From Pirellula sp. (lineage in GTDB: Bacteria; Planctomycetota; Planctomycetia; Pirellulales; PNKZ01), in the NCBI GenBank assembly GCA_013822735.1, contig PNKZ01000026.1, forward strand, positions 23,150 to 87,149: DNA of 64,000 nucleotides. Reading direction: 5' to 3'. Shown piece by piece: positions 43,372 to 58,300 of this stretch. Both the position numbers and the translations under genes were made by a program. Numbering within the stretch: the first letter of the stretch is position 1; each line of letters starts with the position of its first letter. Below the pieces are notes generated by a model. It did no database searches, had not been told where the DNA came from, and saw nothing but the letters and a program-made list of their open reading frames with translations.

Positions 43372-46300
43372 TGGTTCAGTAGCCTTTCCCAAAGATCAAC
43401 CGTGGCACCGCCCATTTTCTTCCCTGGATACATTGGCGTACCCTGTTGGGCAAGGAATCGAAGGCGTTGTTGCAGTTGAAACACTTCTTGCTCAAGCACA
43501 GAGACACTTTTCGTGACGTCCATTCTGCTGAGTTGTCGTCTAACGACTTCGTTGTAAACCTTATGGTATCCCCTGTGTCGTGCCAACGAACTCATCGCTT
43601 TGTCCGGAGTCGGGAGAAACATACCATTACTGGCGTGATCCAAGTCTATTCCAATTTGTTGAAGCACGGGATGAGTGCTAAGTTCGGACGGAATAACGTG
43701 CTGCGCTTGATATCCAGTCCACTTTTGGCTTTTCGGAAGCCCCATTTCTTCCATCATGTTCTTGCCCAGGGTGGTTGAATTACCACCTGTAACCTGACCG
43801 GGCAACCCAGGAATACTCCGTGTGCTTGCTGGAGCGAGAGACGCTTGGGATCTTATTAAGAAATCCCGGAAATTGCTAGATTGAAGCACGGCTCGGTTAG
43901 CAGCGACCGAGGTCTCTATTTGCTCACGGACTGCGAGGCGCCGGAGGTGCTCTCCAAAACGTGACGAGCCTCGGGCCGCCGCGCTGGCTTCGAGATTGGC
44001 CATCACGTGGGCGCGGGTCGCGGCTCGGGTTGCGGCGGCGGCCATCGATCGAGACGCCGCGGCGGCGATGCCGCCGGAGAGCAGTCCGGCGGTCAAGTCG
44101 GCGCCGAAGCCGACCCACTCCTGCGTGTTTTTCGAGGCACCCAGTTCACGGGCCGCCCACTGCGCGCCTTGGCTGGTCAGGGTCTGAGTATCGTTCCAGC
44201 CGGCGTGGATGTTGTCGAGCCCATTGTAGACCAGGAAGCCGCCACCGAAAAAGCCGCCGATCCCGCCGGTGCCGACGATGTACGCCGCCCCGATGCCCGT
44301 CTCGAAGATCCCGAGGCCGACCTGTACCCCGTTGTCAATCCGGCCGACGACCTGCTTGGCGAATTCCTTGCCAAGGTTGAACGGCTCCGCCAGGGCGGAC
44401 CGGATGCTGGGATAGCGACTCGGTCCGGTCGTGGAAACCGCCGACAGCGACTGGCCGTCCAAGAGCGAGGAGGTCCAGTTCCTGCCATTGTAGTATTCGA
44501 TCCGCGATCCGACGAAGGTGTTGCCGCGGTACCGAGCGAAATCGGAGGGAAAACTCCCGTTGGAAATCGACAACGCGCCGGTCTCGCTGTAGTCGTACCC
44601 GACTAAACTCGGCGCACCCGAGAAGGCTACGGCGTCCCGAACCGAGGCCTGGGCGTCGGTGAGCGTCCAGTACGTGGACGAGGTCAGATCCGAATCCCCG
44701 GCGGCCAGTTCTCCGGCGGAATAGAAGAACCGAGCCTGCAGCGCGCCCGAGGAATTGAAGCGCAACGTCTCCTGCTCGCCGTCGTAAAAATGCAGCACGC
44801 CGACGCCGTTCTCGCCGTGGGCAATCAGCCGGCCGAACGGATCGTAATAGTACAAGACTTCCGTATTGTTAAACTGGTACTTCGCCAACCGGTCGTTCGC
44901 CTGCCAACTGTGAACGACGTAGTCGTTGATGATGCCGTCGTCCGTATAGCTGAGGATATGCCCTTCCGCGTCGTATTGAATATCGATGATGCGGCCGCCG
45001 CGGAGCGTCGTTTCACGATCGTAAGGCGCGGCCGTCGCCGATCCGCCGGGGCCATGGGGAATGGTTTTGGTCCCGGTTCGGTCGATGTATACCTGGAGCT
45101 GATCGCCGATGTCGTAGTTGTATTGATGACTGAGGCGCGCGGTGCCCGACATCAGCGGAGAACCGTCGGCCTTGAGCTGATCGACTCGCCGCACCAGCCC
45201 TGAATCCTGCTCTTCGTAGTAGGTCGCCGTCTTCAGCACGGCCTGGTATTGGCCGTTGACCTTTTGGCTCCGCGTCGTCAAATCGCGGCGTGCCGCGTAA
45301 GGTGTGACGCCGGCGTCAACTGGATCGGGCATGCTCGCGTTGGAGCCGGCGAAGTAATCATGCAGGACCTGTTTGTCGTCGCGGGAGGAAGTCTGCTCTG
45401 CGTAGACCTCCCGTCCCGCCGCGTCCATCTGGTACGTGTTTTTGTAGAGCACCTTTCCATTGTTATCGGAGGCCGTGACGACGTAGCCCGAACGAGCGGT
45501 GGGCTGAAGTCGCTTGCCGGGAGCGAAGGCGTCCTGGAATTCGTATTTGAACCGGACAAACTTGGAGACCCCCAGCGCGGTCACGGTTTCGGTCACTTCC
45601 TGTGCGCGGCCGCGAATGTCGTAGTCGTCATAGCGGTAGATCGAAACGGGGACATACTTAGCGAATGCGAACGTGTAACCGATCGCGGAGGCCATTTCGC
45701 CCGACTGGTGGTAGGTGAACTCGTTCTTTCCGTACCGTTCATTGACGCCGCCGGGACCGTAGGAATGCTCGGCGGTGAGACGATTCAAGGCATCGTAGTC
45801 GTAGTCGGTCACGCGGCCGTCGCGATCGCGGTACTTCTTGAGATTGCCTGCCTTGTCATACGTCCAAACGCGCTCCTTGGCTTGGCCGTCGAGGAAGATC
45901 CGTTCCTTGTGGAGCCGATTCATCGCGTCGTATTCATACTCCACGACGTTCTCGTCGTTACCTGCGACGACCTCGGCGAACTTACGCGTGTTGCCGGCCG
46001 CGTCGAACTCATAACGGACGGTTCGCGACGAGGAACCGACATTTTCTTCGAAGACTCGCTTGGCTTGACCGAGTTCATTGAACTGCGAACTGTTGACGGT
46101 TGAACCGTCCGGCTTTTTGACTTTGATCAGATCTCCGTTGTCGTCGAAGGTATATTCCGTCGTTTTAGCATCCCGTTTGTTGACGTTGTTCGTCGTGTCC
46201 ATGACGAACGACACATCCGGCTCGTAGGTCGCCACAGCCCGACCCAAAGTGTCGTAGACGCCGACTGTGATGTCGCCGAATTGATCGGAGGTGTAGGTGA

Positions 46301-49300
46301 CGTTGTTTTGATAGTCGTAATTGTATTGGGCGGCCTTCGTGCCGGCGACGAGGGCGTCCGTCGCCGTGTCGTATTGACCCTCGGAGTACTTACGGCCCAA
46401 CTCGTCGTACCCAGTTCTCAGTTCGCCGCCGCGGCCGTTGCCTTGGCGAATGATGTTGTCGGAGCGGTCGTAGGCGTAGGTCGCCAGATCGCCCAACGCG
46501 TCGTAAACGCGCTTGAGCCGGCCCGCGTCGTCGTACTCAAACCACTTTTGACGCTGCTTCGCGGGGTTGGGGCCGAACTCCTCCTGCCACTGCTCGGCGA
46601 GCGTGCCGTCGGCGTTGTAGCGATAGACGTCGCTCATTGCCTTAAGTGTGGAGCGCTCGCCGTCGGAATCGGGATTGACGACTCGAATCAGATTGCCGCC
46701 CGCATCGTACTGCTTCCAAGTGACGCGCGGGTAAGATTCCGCGTCGTTTGCCGGAGGCGCCGTGATCCGTTCGAGCCGCACAGCACGGACATCGATCGTC
46801 ACGCCGTCATGCGGCTCGTCTAAAGCGTCCGACCGCGTGAAATAGTCGATCTCGGTCACGCCGCCGGCCGCATCGCGCACGGAGATCAAGCGATCGAGTT
46901 GATCGTAGGCATAGTAGGTGAAGTTGATATTGGCATCGGATTCAATAACAAGCCGACCGGCGGCGTCGTATAGGCGAAACGCTTGGAAGTAATACTGGTC
47001 GACGTTGCCGTCACCCTGGTAAACGATCTTGTCGACTTCGGCGCGGCCGCCCCAATAGCTACTAGTATCGAACGTGCGGTAGTCGGGATCATCGGCGCTG
47101 CCGGTTTCAGTTTTCTTCAAACTACCGTCGGCGGCATAGACGTACACCGTCAACGGTCGCGATTGCGGCAGATTCTGCAGCGTCGATGACAGCTCAGCGT
47201 CCGGATCCGGGCCTTCGACCTTCCATTGCCGCCCGAGCGTGTCGTACGTGTAGGTCGTCTTCCGATCGTCAGGAGCAACCTCGGTTTGCACGGCCGACCA
47301 GGAAGCCGCGATGCGACCTTGCTGATCGTAGGTCGCGAACTCGACGACTTTCTCGCGCGTCGTATCCGTTTCGACTTCCGACTTCGGCACAAGGCCGTAG
47401 ATTCTCCAAATATCCTTGTCGGGGTCGTAGACGAAATACGTCGATTCCGGATGAACGGTCGCCGTGAGCTGCCGGCGAGGGTCGTAGTACAGTTCCGTTG
47501 TGACTTGGCCGGAAAGTTCGCCCGGTTTGGACGTCTTTACCAACACCTTTTGTCCGGCAGCGACATTCTCGTAGGCGTACTCCGTGTCGGCATTCCGTTC
47601 GTCGTCGCGAATTGTTTTCACTCGCTCAAGGACATCATACTTGTAGCTCGTTTCGTATTGGAACGTTCGAATAAGCGGTGCCAGGTCGGAGGTCGGATCA
47701 ACGTAACCGCTTTCCCGGATTTCACGAACGATGTTGCCGAGGCCGTCGTACGAGGTGGATTCGACTAGCGACGGGGCATCTTCTGTATGCGTGTGGGTCG
47801 TTTTTGCAAGTCGATCGAGCTCGTCGTAGTCGTGGTCGGTTTCGACGCCGTAGATGTCGGTTGCCTTATCAAGGTTGCGGTTGTCGTCGTACGTGAATGA
47901 CTCCGAAACCTCGTCGGGCCGGCCGTTAGCGTCGACAATGTGGTGGGTAACCTCCTTGAGAAGTCCGATGCGGCGGCGTTCTTCGGCGGTCAGACTCGGC
48001 GAGCTTTGGCCGTAGTAAACGTAGTCGGTCGTTCCGTGGACGGCGTCCCAGGTGAGATCGACGAGGCCGCCGGCGAGGTCGTTGATCGTGTGCGGCTTGT
48101 AGGTGTACTGGTTGATCGTCACGCTACCGTCGGGGGCCGTTTCCCTGAGGATGTTGCCGCGGTCGTCGGTCACGTACTTGGTGATCAGGCGGGCCGACGA
48201 AGGCTCGCCGGCCTGAACGTCGAAGAACGCTTTGTGTTCTTTCAATTTACGGGCAATCACCGTGCCCCATTCGTCGGTGATGTCTTCGTAGACCCAATCT
48301 TCTCGGGCTCGAAGTCCGTGAGGGGCCGTGCCGTTGTCTGGTTCGTAATACCGAATCGACGAGAGTCGAATTCCGTTGTAGTCGTACGCCGTGTGTTGTC
48401 GATGAAGCACCCCGTTCTCATCGACCGTCGGTTGCACGAAGATAATCGCCTTACCGAAGGCGTCACGCGTCCAAGTCCAAACTTCGTCTTGGAGGACGAC
48501 ATCGTCTTCGGGATGTGCCGGGGCGTACTTGAAGCCCGTGCCCGTCGTTTCGTCGAAGGCATAGACCTTCGGTTTGGCCAGAGCCGTAACATAGCCGAGC
48601 CGATCGGTTTGATAGATCCACGTAGAGCCTGCCGTGTCGATATAGGTGGCTTGGACTTCTTGGCGCTCTCCGGCGACGGCGTCGCCGCCGATATGGTTGT
48701 CGGCGGCAGCGAAGAGGTGATGCGCGTCGTCGTAGAAGGCGGCGGCAACGATCGGCGTGAACGACCAAGAGGCGTCCGTCACGGTGTCGGAAATGCTCAC
48801 GGTCGTAACGCGATGGAAGACGCCGTCTCGACCGATGGTCGTCGTTTGCACGAGCCCGCCGGCGCCGGTGCTGATCGTACGTTCGATTTCCGTTAGAACG
48901 CCGTCGTTATAGTCGAACTTCGTGATCGGCTGTTGAGAGCCGAGCCCGGGCGATGCGGCTTTGATTTCCTCCAGCTCTTCGCCCATGATCAAGTAGTCAA
49001 CTTCGCGATCGGCGAAGTCTTTGATCTTGTCGAGGTAGCGACCCGAGTAGGTGTAGGTCGTGGTCAGGCCGCCTTGCTGCGTAACGCTTTTCAGCAAGCC
49101 CTCGAGTTCGTCGACGTCGGCGTCCTGGTCGCCGTAGTAGCTGAACGCGATTCGATTGTCGTTGAGGTCGCGAATTTCGCGTAAGCGTCCTGAGAAATCG
49201 AACTGGCGCAGAAGACCGTCGGAATCGGAGAGCTGAAGTCGCAGGCCGCTATCGGGCGAACTCGGATGGTCGTCTGCTCGTAGTTCCGGTTTGTACACGT

Positions 49301-52300
49301 CGGTGACGACGATCTCGCTGATCAGCGCGATTCCCGCGGCGACCTTGCCGTCGGCGCTCAGCTTGATCTCGATGACGCCGGAGTCGTCCGGGGTGAAAAG
49401 CCCCAGCGAAAAGCTGCCGCCGATTTGTTGGTTGAGCGTATACGTTGTTTGCGGATTGCGTCCGGCGAATGCGGGGCGACCATGCACCACTTCGTAGGTC
49501 GCGGCAGATGTAAGATCGGGATTCGGCGGCCACGCGACCGTAAGTTCGTAAAGCTTTCCGGGCTGACCGTAAGCAGTCCACGAAATTGTGCCGCCGGATT
49601 CGGCGATCAGTTCCGACGTCCATTCGGAGTCGTCTACCGCCGCCGGCTCCAATGGGAACCCGCCGATTTTTTGAACTTCAAACCATTCACTGGTGCCGTC
49701 GCCATTGAGCAGTGCAAAACCGGATTTGCCGGCGATGTTTCCTTGGAAAGTCCCTGCGCCGTTGGCGGGAGAATAGATCAGGCGTGAGAGTTCCGGAATG
49801 GCCCAGCCGTCGCCGAATTCCGTTTCACCGACCTCCGCATCGAAGCGGTTTTGCCAAATGAAACTGCCGCGTTGTGTGAGCGTGTGTTCGCCGTCGGCGT
49901 CGGTAACGGTAAACACGACGTAGAAATCGTGGCGGCCGCTACGTAGCGAGTTCAAATCTTTGCCGACCAATGGTACGGCAAAGTGCAGCAAATCGGTGGC
50001 GGAGATCGAGCCGGAGAATTCGAACGTGACCTCGTCCCCCACGATATCGGAGTTTTCGAAGGTGGAGTTATCCGTATTCGGATCGATAACTCCGCCGGCA
50101 ATAATTAGCTTCGCTTTGATTTCCGATACGGCGCCGGCGACAGGCAGCGTCGTTTTCACGAGCGCAACCGGATAGAGTTGCTCGGCGCCGACGTAGGTCG
50201 GAGTAAACGCCATGCCCGAGGGATCGAACGCGAGACGGACGTCCCCCTCGCGCACTCCTACTTGAACGCTTCCTTCACCAACTGCGGCCGCGGCTTCGGG
50301 ATTGCGTCCGGGGTCTTGCGTTAGATTGATGTCGATCGACGCCGCGATCGGAGTGGCGTGGATCCAGGCCGTCGCCGTTTTGCCTGCTCCTGTGGTCGGG
50401 ATGGTCGTCGCCGTGAGCGTGCTTCCGCCGAACGGATTGCTTATGCGACGTTGTACCGAAGTGATGACGAGTTCGACCTCGGCGTCCCACTTGGGACGCC
50501 ACGACGGGCCTGTCCAGTCATTGAAGTTGATCGAGGCCTGAGAACCCTCGTACGAAACGTAACTAGTTCCAGATGCCTTCTCATCGCCCGTCTTCTTATC
50601 ACGAATGCTGTAACCGACTGCAAGGTCTTCGAAATCGGGAGCGGTCGTTGATCCGCCCGAGGATTCGATTACAAACCGGAGGCCGTCATCGGTACCGCTG
50701 AATGCGTCGGATGCGTATACACGAAGAGCAGGATTGGCGATTGGTTCTTCCGGCTGATCCGGTACGCGGAAGATAGCAAGCATCGCATCGTAAAAACCCG
50801 AGTCGTATGACGGCGCGGGTTCTCGATCCGGCATCCCACTTGGCACGACGAACGATCTTGTCGTAACTCCGCCGTCATCGTCTGTCGCCGTAATGTTACC
50901 ATACCATCCGTCGACAACGGTGTAGCTCAAGCCAAGGTCACTTCCGGCGGAAACCTGATTTCCTTCATGGTCGTAGACGGCCCCGTCGACCTCACAACCG
51001 TCGAACCAATCGTCGACGTTGAGTGTTAGATTGTAGGTTCCGTCTTCGTGCCTCTCTGAAAGAGCGATGTCGATGCGCGGAGGCGTATTGGCGACCGTCA
51101 GCGGCCGCGTCACATTACACGTGCCGCCGTCGAAATCGGAGAGATGAAACTTGAGCTCGTTAGCGAAGTTTGTCGGCGGATCCTCGGGACTATCGTCTCC
51201 GACATAGATCTCAAGGACGAACTCCCGATTGGCCGAATTCCACGCGTAACGAGGCCAATCGAGCGTATCGCGGATCTCTAGGCCGTTCGGAAAAGCGAAT
51301 TCCAAGACGCCTCCTTGAAACTCGACCGTCAGAAGGAAACTGTCGGTGGGGCTGGAATCCGTGATCTTGCCGATCACCAAGAACGGTTGTCCTTCGTCCA
51401 CGCTACTGAGTATCGAGGTAATTTCCAGTTGAGGATTCTCGTTCTCTACCAGCACATCCTGGCGCACCGTTGCTTGAGTTCCCCAAAATGAATCCTGCGC
51501 CGTCACATAGACAGGTAGTACGTGGGGACCGGGCGCAAGGACATTTGTGTCATTGTCGTCAACTGCGCTGAGTTTGAGATGAGCGGTCGCTCCCGGTTGA
51601 TAGGACACCGGGTGCCAAACGTCATCATCCCATGGAACGGAGTCAATAAATCCCGAGGCGTAAGGCTGTCCATCGTCATCTATGCCTCCGGAATCAGCCA
51701 ACGCACTGATGACGGCAATTCCATTGGGCGAACCCACGCTCACCGTGATGTCGACTTCCGATCCTTCTTTTATCGACGCCGGAACGCTCACCGAGACCGA
51801 GGGAAGCGTGGGACGAAGCGAGAGATTCGCGGTTTTTATTACCTTGCTGCCGTCGGAACGTACCAATTCGTACTCAAAGCTATCGTTTACATCGATCGGA
51901 TTCTCAACCAGGTCGCCGGTGAGCGTCGGCGTAAAACTGAATGAGCCGTCGGCGGCCATTTCAATTCGTCCGTTGCCCGATGCCGTCCCAAGCGTGCCCG
52001 CGGTCACGCTGATATGAGCTCGCTGCCATGAGTTCGCATCCTTGAGAACTCCCTCGCCAACAGAACGCACCGCGTCGGCGCGCGATGCGATCTCAAATTG
52101 AAGTTGGGTCGTGGGAAACGCGGGCAACGAAGTGTCCGTAGGTTGAGACGGGGGAGGAGGCGCCGAAACTTGGGGCGGGAACATCGCGCGGTAGTTTTCC
52201 GCGGTAACGCCGATGTCGCGCAAATGCCCGGGAACGGATTCGTCATCAAGAATCGTGATATCGGCCTTCTCCGTTTGGACATTGGCATTCGTCGGCGTCG

Positions 52301-55300
52301 AAAGCTGCACGCGGAATTGCCGGTCACCGTCGAAGACCGCGTTGTCGAGGATTCGTACGTAGATTTTCGGGTCGGGCCGGCCCAATTCGAACGTGAGCAC
52401 GCGCAAATCCGTCGGAGTTAATACGTCCCATTCATTGGGGACAATGGCGTTATTTTCATCGCGATGCGGCTTCACAAGTTCAAAGTCGATCCCTTCGACC
52501 GCCGTATCGTCGATGATTTGCCAGTTGACGGAGACCGTTGCGTCAGGCGCTCCCTGGAGACTGACGACAAGGCCGACCACTCCGGCGCTCTCGTCAAATT
52601 CTTGGTTCTCAATCTTTACGCGAACACGGTCGTCGTCACGAATGGTAAGCGTACCGTTGAGCGTCGCAAAAAGCGGATCGCTACTCGTTAGTTCGACTGA
52701 AACCGTTTCATCCGGTTCTGCGTCCGCGTCAATTGTGATCGGCACCGTGATCGGCAGCTTTGTGGTTCCCGGCGTAAAACTTAGCCGTCCACTCAACGGA
52801 TACTCTTCATCGTCGTCGGCGTAATCGTCGCCTGCGGCCGCCGTGCCGTCGACGATCGACCAGTCGACCGTGATCAGCGATTCGCTTGCACGGGATAGTT
52901 CTACGAACACCGTCGCCGGTCCGTCGCCTTCCGGAGAACCAGTCGAAATGACGCGAATCGTCGGAGGTGCGTCGTCGTTGGCATTCGTCGCGGTTGCCGT
53001 CGGCGAGCCAGGAATCGTCGCGTTGACAGGATTCGACAGGTTGACGGTGAAGTTCTTCGTGTCCTCATGCACGTCGTCGTTCACAAGCTCGACGGCGATT
53101 TTGCGGCTCGTCTCCCCGGGCGCGAATGCCAGCCGCCCGTTATTCGCTACGAAGTCGGCTGCGCCTGCGGTACCGGCGGCGGTCGTCCAATCGACGAAGA
53201 CCACGCGATCGCCGGCCGCGGAGAGCGTCACGGTAAACTCGGCGAAGCCCGCAGCCTCGTCGGCCGTCGTGTTAGCGATTGTGATCGTGGGGGACGCATC
53301 GTCGTCGGAGATGACGATCTCGACGGCGGAATTCTCCATCAGTACGTCGTCCGGACCGCTCAATTCCAATGCAAACGATTTGTCGTCTCCGTCGATTGAG
53401 TCGTTCAGAAGCGCGATTGTTATTTGGGCCGAAGTATGCCCGGCAACGAACGTCACGGTATTCGTCGCGGCAACGTAGTCGGCGCCGGCGTGTGCCGTTC
53501 GATCGGCCGTCGCCCAGGTGATCGTCACGTCTTCCGTCAGAACTCGCGACAGCGTCAGGGTTACGACTACTTGTGCATCGCTTTCCGATACGGCAGCATA
53601 CGCGGCGGAAATTGTCGGCGGCTCGATCTCTTGCCCGATTTCGACTTCTGCAGTGATGGTAGTTGTTTGCGGACCGCCGGCGCCGTAGCCTCCCAGGTCG
53701 TTGACCGTAATCGTCAACGTATCGGACTCCGCGCCCGCCGCGTCGGCGACCAAATAGGCGATCGTGCTCCCCCCTTCACCGGCCAGAAGTCCGTTGATTT
53801 GCGCGATCGTTCCGCTCAAGACGACATTGTGGGCATCAATCGGCGACGCAATCACTCCCGTGGTGCCGACGACGACGTTCAGCTCGCCGATCACTGCCGT
53901 GATCGTCACTTCAACGCTTACATCTTCGGAATCATCGGCGATGGATATGCCCGCGTTCTGAAGCGCAAGCGACAGACTCTCGACGGCGCTGAATGTCGCC
54001 GGCATCGATATGAGCGGCGAGTCATTCACGGGTGTTACCGTGATAGTGACGGTCGTCGGGGCGGAATAGTATTCCCCGTCATACGACCGGTATTGAAATG
54101 AATCGACGCCGAACCAATCGGCTTGCGGAGTGTACGCGAAGGAACCGTCGCTATTGAGCACGAAGTGTGCCGCATGGGCCGGTTCCGCTCCATAAAGGGC
54201 GGCGGTTACGGACGAAGCGTTATCGTCGGAGTCGTTGGTTAGCACGTTGGCCGACTCAACAGGTAACGAACCATCTTCCGGCAACTCAAATTCGTCATCC
54301 GTCGACGAAGGCGGATCGTTGACTCCGCCGATCTGAATAAGCGTCATCGCTTCTGCAGTACGGCTTCCGCCGAACCCGCTGTTGCCGAGATCGTTGACGG
54401 AGAGTGTTAATTGTGCCGTATCCGGAGGAGCATCACTGACGGTGCGGTAGTAAATGCTCGCGCCATTTCCGCCCGCCAGGAGTTCGTTGATGTCCTCAAT
54501 TGATCCGGTGAAGACAACTTCCGTCGTGCCGTTACCGGATACCGAGACGCCCGTTGCACCGGCATCGACGACGAGAAGTCCGTAGGAAACGTGCAATCCG
54601 GCTCTTACCGAAGCGTCTCCGGCATCGGCATCGTCAATCCAAAGACCGGTACCGTGAAGTTGAAGATCGATATCTTCGACGGCCATGAGCGTAGAGGCGG
54701 GAGAGATTGCGGTCGGCGCCACGTTCACGGGCATTACGTTGAGCATGACGGCGATCGGTTCCGTGGTGTTCGTGCCGTCGCTGACGCAATACTGAAACAT
54801 GTCCGTGCCGGTCCAGCCGGCTTCCGGCGCATACTCAAAGGAACCGTCGGAATTTAGCGTAAATGCCGAAGCATGCTGCGGCATCGAGTAGACCGAGGCC
54901 GACAATTCATCGCCGTCGGGATCGTAATCATTAGCCAGCAATCCGGGAGCGTCCACGGTCAACACGCCGTTGATCGCGACGTCATAATTCTCTGCAGTCC
55001 CGGTGACCGGATCTTGGTTACCCGGCAATACGGTAACGTACAGCGTGCCCGAACCGACGCTCCCCTCGCTATCGCTAATCGCATAGTGGAGTTCTACGGT
55101 GCCGAGAAAGCCGCCCACGGGACTAAACTCGTAAGTGCCGTCGCCATTGGGCACGAGACTTCCCACTGCCGGATCGACGGAGATTGCGTCGAAGCTCACA
55201 GTCCCGTCTTCGAGGTCGTAGTCGTTGAGTAATAGGTCGGCCGGGTCGATGTGAAGCCGGGAGTCGGTAGTCATCGACGCATAGTCGTCGCCTCCTCCGG

Positions 55301-58300
55301 GACCGTCGTTCACGCCGACCACGTCGATCTCGTACGATCGTGTTCCGGTAGCGCTCGCGACGAATTGGCCGTTGATCTTTGTGCCGAACTCCACGGTAAG
55401 TGTCACGGTACCGGACATATTGTCGCCCGGAGTAAACGTAAATCCGTTGATGGCCTCTTCGGCGAGGAGTTCCGTTTCAGGAAGCATCGGGCTCCCTAAC
55501 CGCGAGAGCGTGCCGGTTTCGACGCTCAGTCGGAAATGCGTCGCCAACTCGCCGTCGATGCGGTCACGAGTGAGCCGTAGATCAAGGCTGGTGTCTTCGT
55601 TGGTTGAAAGCTGCTGCAGGTTACCGGCGGCAGCCACGAGCGAACCTACCTCCAGCCAGACGGTCGCACTCGATTCGATCTCGCCGTCGCTGATGGTATA
55701 GACGAAGGAGTCGCCGCCGAGGTAGGCGGGGTCGACGTTGTAGATGAAGTTGCCGTACGTGTCGCGAGTCAATGTACCGTGTGCGGGCTGTGTAAACGCG
55801 ATGATGTTTAACGTGGTGCCATCGGGATCGCCGTCATTGGCGGTCAGCTCGCTCGGTGGGAAAGTAAGCGGTACGGAAGGCGACACCTGAATCACATCGT
55901 TAGTCGCCGTCGGACCGTCGTTCGTGTTGCCCAGCGCAATGGAAACAACCGCCTCTGCAGTCGCTTCGCCGCCGGATCCTGCGTTCCCAAGGTCGTTAAC
56001 GGATATGGTGAGGTAGTCCTGGGCAGGAGGTGCGTCTGAGTCGATCCGGTAGATGAGCGTGCCGGCGTCTTGGCCTGCCAAAAGAGCGTTGATTTGGGAG
56101 ACCGTCCCCGCAAGCGTGACCAGCTGCGAGCTGGAGCTGCTTATCACGACGCCGGTCGTTCCCGGATCGACAATCAGCGTCCCGAATGCGACGCCGAAGG
56201 TAACTTGAATGTCGACATCGCCCGCGTCGAGATCGTCAATCGATAAGCCGGTTCCATGCAGCGTAAGGTCCGTTTGTTCAACGACCCCGTAGAAGCCGTC
56301 CAAGGCCGTGATTATCGGCGTATCGTTGACGGCCGCGACCGTGATCGCAACCGTGATGGGATCGGTGACGGATTGACCGTCGCTTACGCGATACTGGAAC
56401 GAATCCTCTCCGTTCCAATCCGCTTCCGGCGCGTATTCAAACGAGCCGTCGGAATTGAGTGTGAAAAATGCCGCATGGCCGGGGCCGCTGATCAATTCGG
56501 CGACCAACTGGCCGTAGGAAGAGCTATCGTTGGCCAGCAGTCCCGGCGCCTCGACCGTCAGACTCGAGTCTTCGTCGATCGTATACGTTTCCGGGGCGCC
56601 GGCTGTTAGCTCTTGATTGGTCGGCAGGACTGTGAAATTTACCGCGCCTTCGGCGACGACGATTCCTTCCTGTATTACTTGGTAAGAGAACGAATCTTCG
56701 CCCGTCCAACTTCCCGTCGGAACGTAGCGAAAGTAGGCCCCGTTACCATACGGGCCGACTTCCGCTGTTCCATTGCTCGGCGAGCCGGTGATTACCAGCG
56801 AGAACGCATCTCCATCGATGTCGCTCGGATAAAACCGCCATTCTGAATCTTGATCAATTTCGTACGATTCATCGGATGGAATCGTCGGTAAATCATCCAC
56901 GGGTACGATTGTGACGTAAATCGCCTGCACGACGGTGTGGAGGCCGTCGCTCACGGAGTACACGAACGTATCGCTGCCGTTGAAATCTCCCCACGGCGTG
57001 TAGTTGATGTAGTTGTCGTCGATCGACACATCTCCATGGGACGGATAGCTGACGATCTCAATCGACAGGTCGTCGCCGTCGGGATCGGAGAGACCGATTG
57101 CCAAGGTTCCGTCTTCAGAAATGGAGTAATGGTCTTCGTTCGGAACGCGCGGCGCGTCTTCTGCCGAATCGATCGAAACCGTTACGGTCTCGTAGGCGCT
57201 CGAATCCTCACCGTCGCTGACCGCATAGCGGAAGGAATCGGTGCCGTTGTAATCGGCGTCGGGCGTGTAACGGACGACGTTGCCGGGCTCCATCGTCAAC
57301 TGACCGTGCAGCGGTGCAATTTCGATAAGTAGGGTCAGGTCGTCGCCGTCGGCGTCATAGGCATTCAGGCTGAACGTGTGATCTTCAACAATCAGCTCGT
57401 TGGATCCCGGCGCAATTTCTGGAGGCGTATTATCGTTGGTGATTGTGACGGCAAACGAGAACCCAAGCGTACTGTGTCCGGATTCGTCGGTCGTCGTGAA
57501 CTCCAGCTGTTCGCCGCCCGGCGTTTCGGCGTAATAGCTGATGCGTCCCGTGTTGATTTCCGCCTGGGTGAACGTCGAGCCTTCCGAGAGCGGGCTGCCG
57601 TCGCGGCAGAGCGTCCCTTGGGCCGGCGTCATGTTAAGCGTGTAGATCACGCTTTCCGCCGTACTGTCGTCGTCGCCGACATGCAGCAGCGTTTCATCAA
57701 TCGTCGTCGTCGAACCCACTTTGACCGACATTCCGGCGCTAACAATCAGATATGGCTCCGGATTGACGATCTGAATCGCAAACGTCTCCAACGCCGTGTA
57801 GCGAGCAAACGGATCGGTGACTGTGAACGTGAAATAGTCGGTATCAATCGTGTCGGCTTGGAAGCTAAGCAATCCGTCGTCAATGTCGGCCTGCGACAAC
57901 GAAAAGCCGGTCGTCATCGCCGCGCCGTTCCAATACAAAGTCCCGTGGGTCGGCATCGTATGAACGCTGTAAATCAGTTGATCCGCAGGCAGGCCCTCGT
58001 CTCGGACTTGCAACTCACCCGTGGTGATCGTGCGCGTCGCGCCGCCCCCGATTGTCAGGCCGTTGTTGACCTGCATCGGAATGGTCGCGTCCAAGACGGT
58101 GATGGCGAACGTGCCGTGAGTCTCGGCGCCTTGCGCGTCAGTGACCGTGAACGTAAATTCCAGATTGCCGCTCGCTCCCGCTTCAAACGTCACGCTCCCC
58201 ATGTCGATATTGTCTTGGGTAAACGTGGAATGCGCCGAGAGCGGCGAGCCGTTCAGATAAAGGATGCCTGAGGCCATAAGCTGGTCGATCGTATATGTGA

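Noticed and set aside
47940..48896. Long plus-strand frames (up to 318 aa) inside 43.4-59.8 kb
   Set aside because: All antisense to the single giant Rhs frame, whose domains run continuously.
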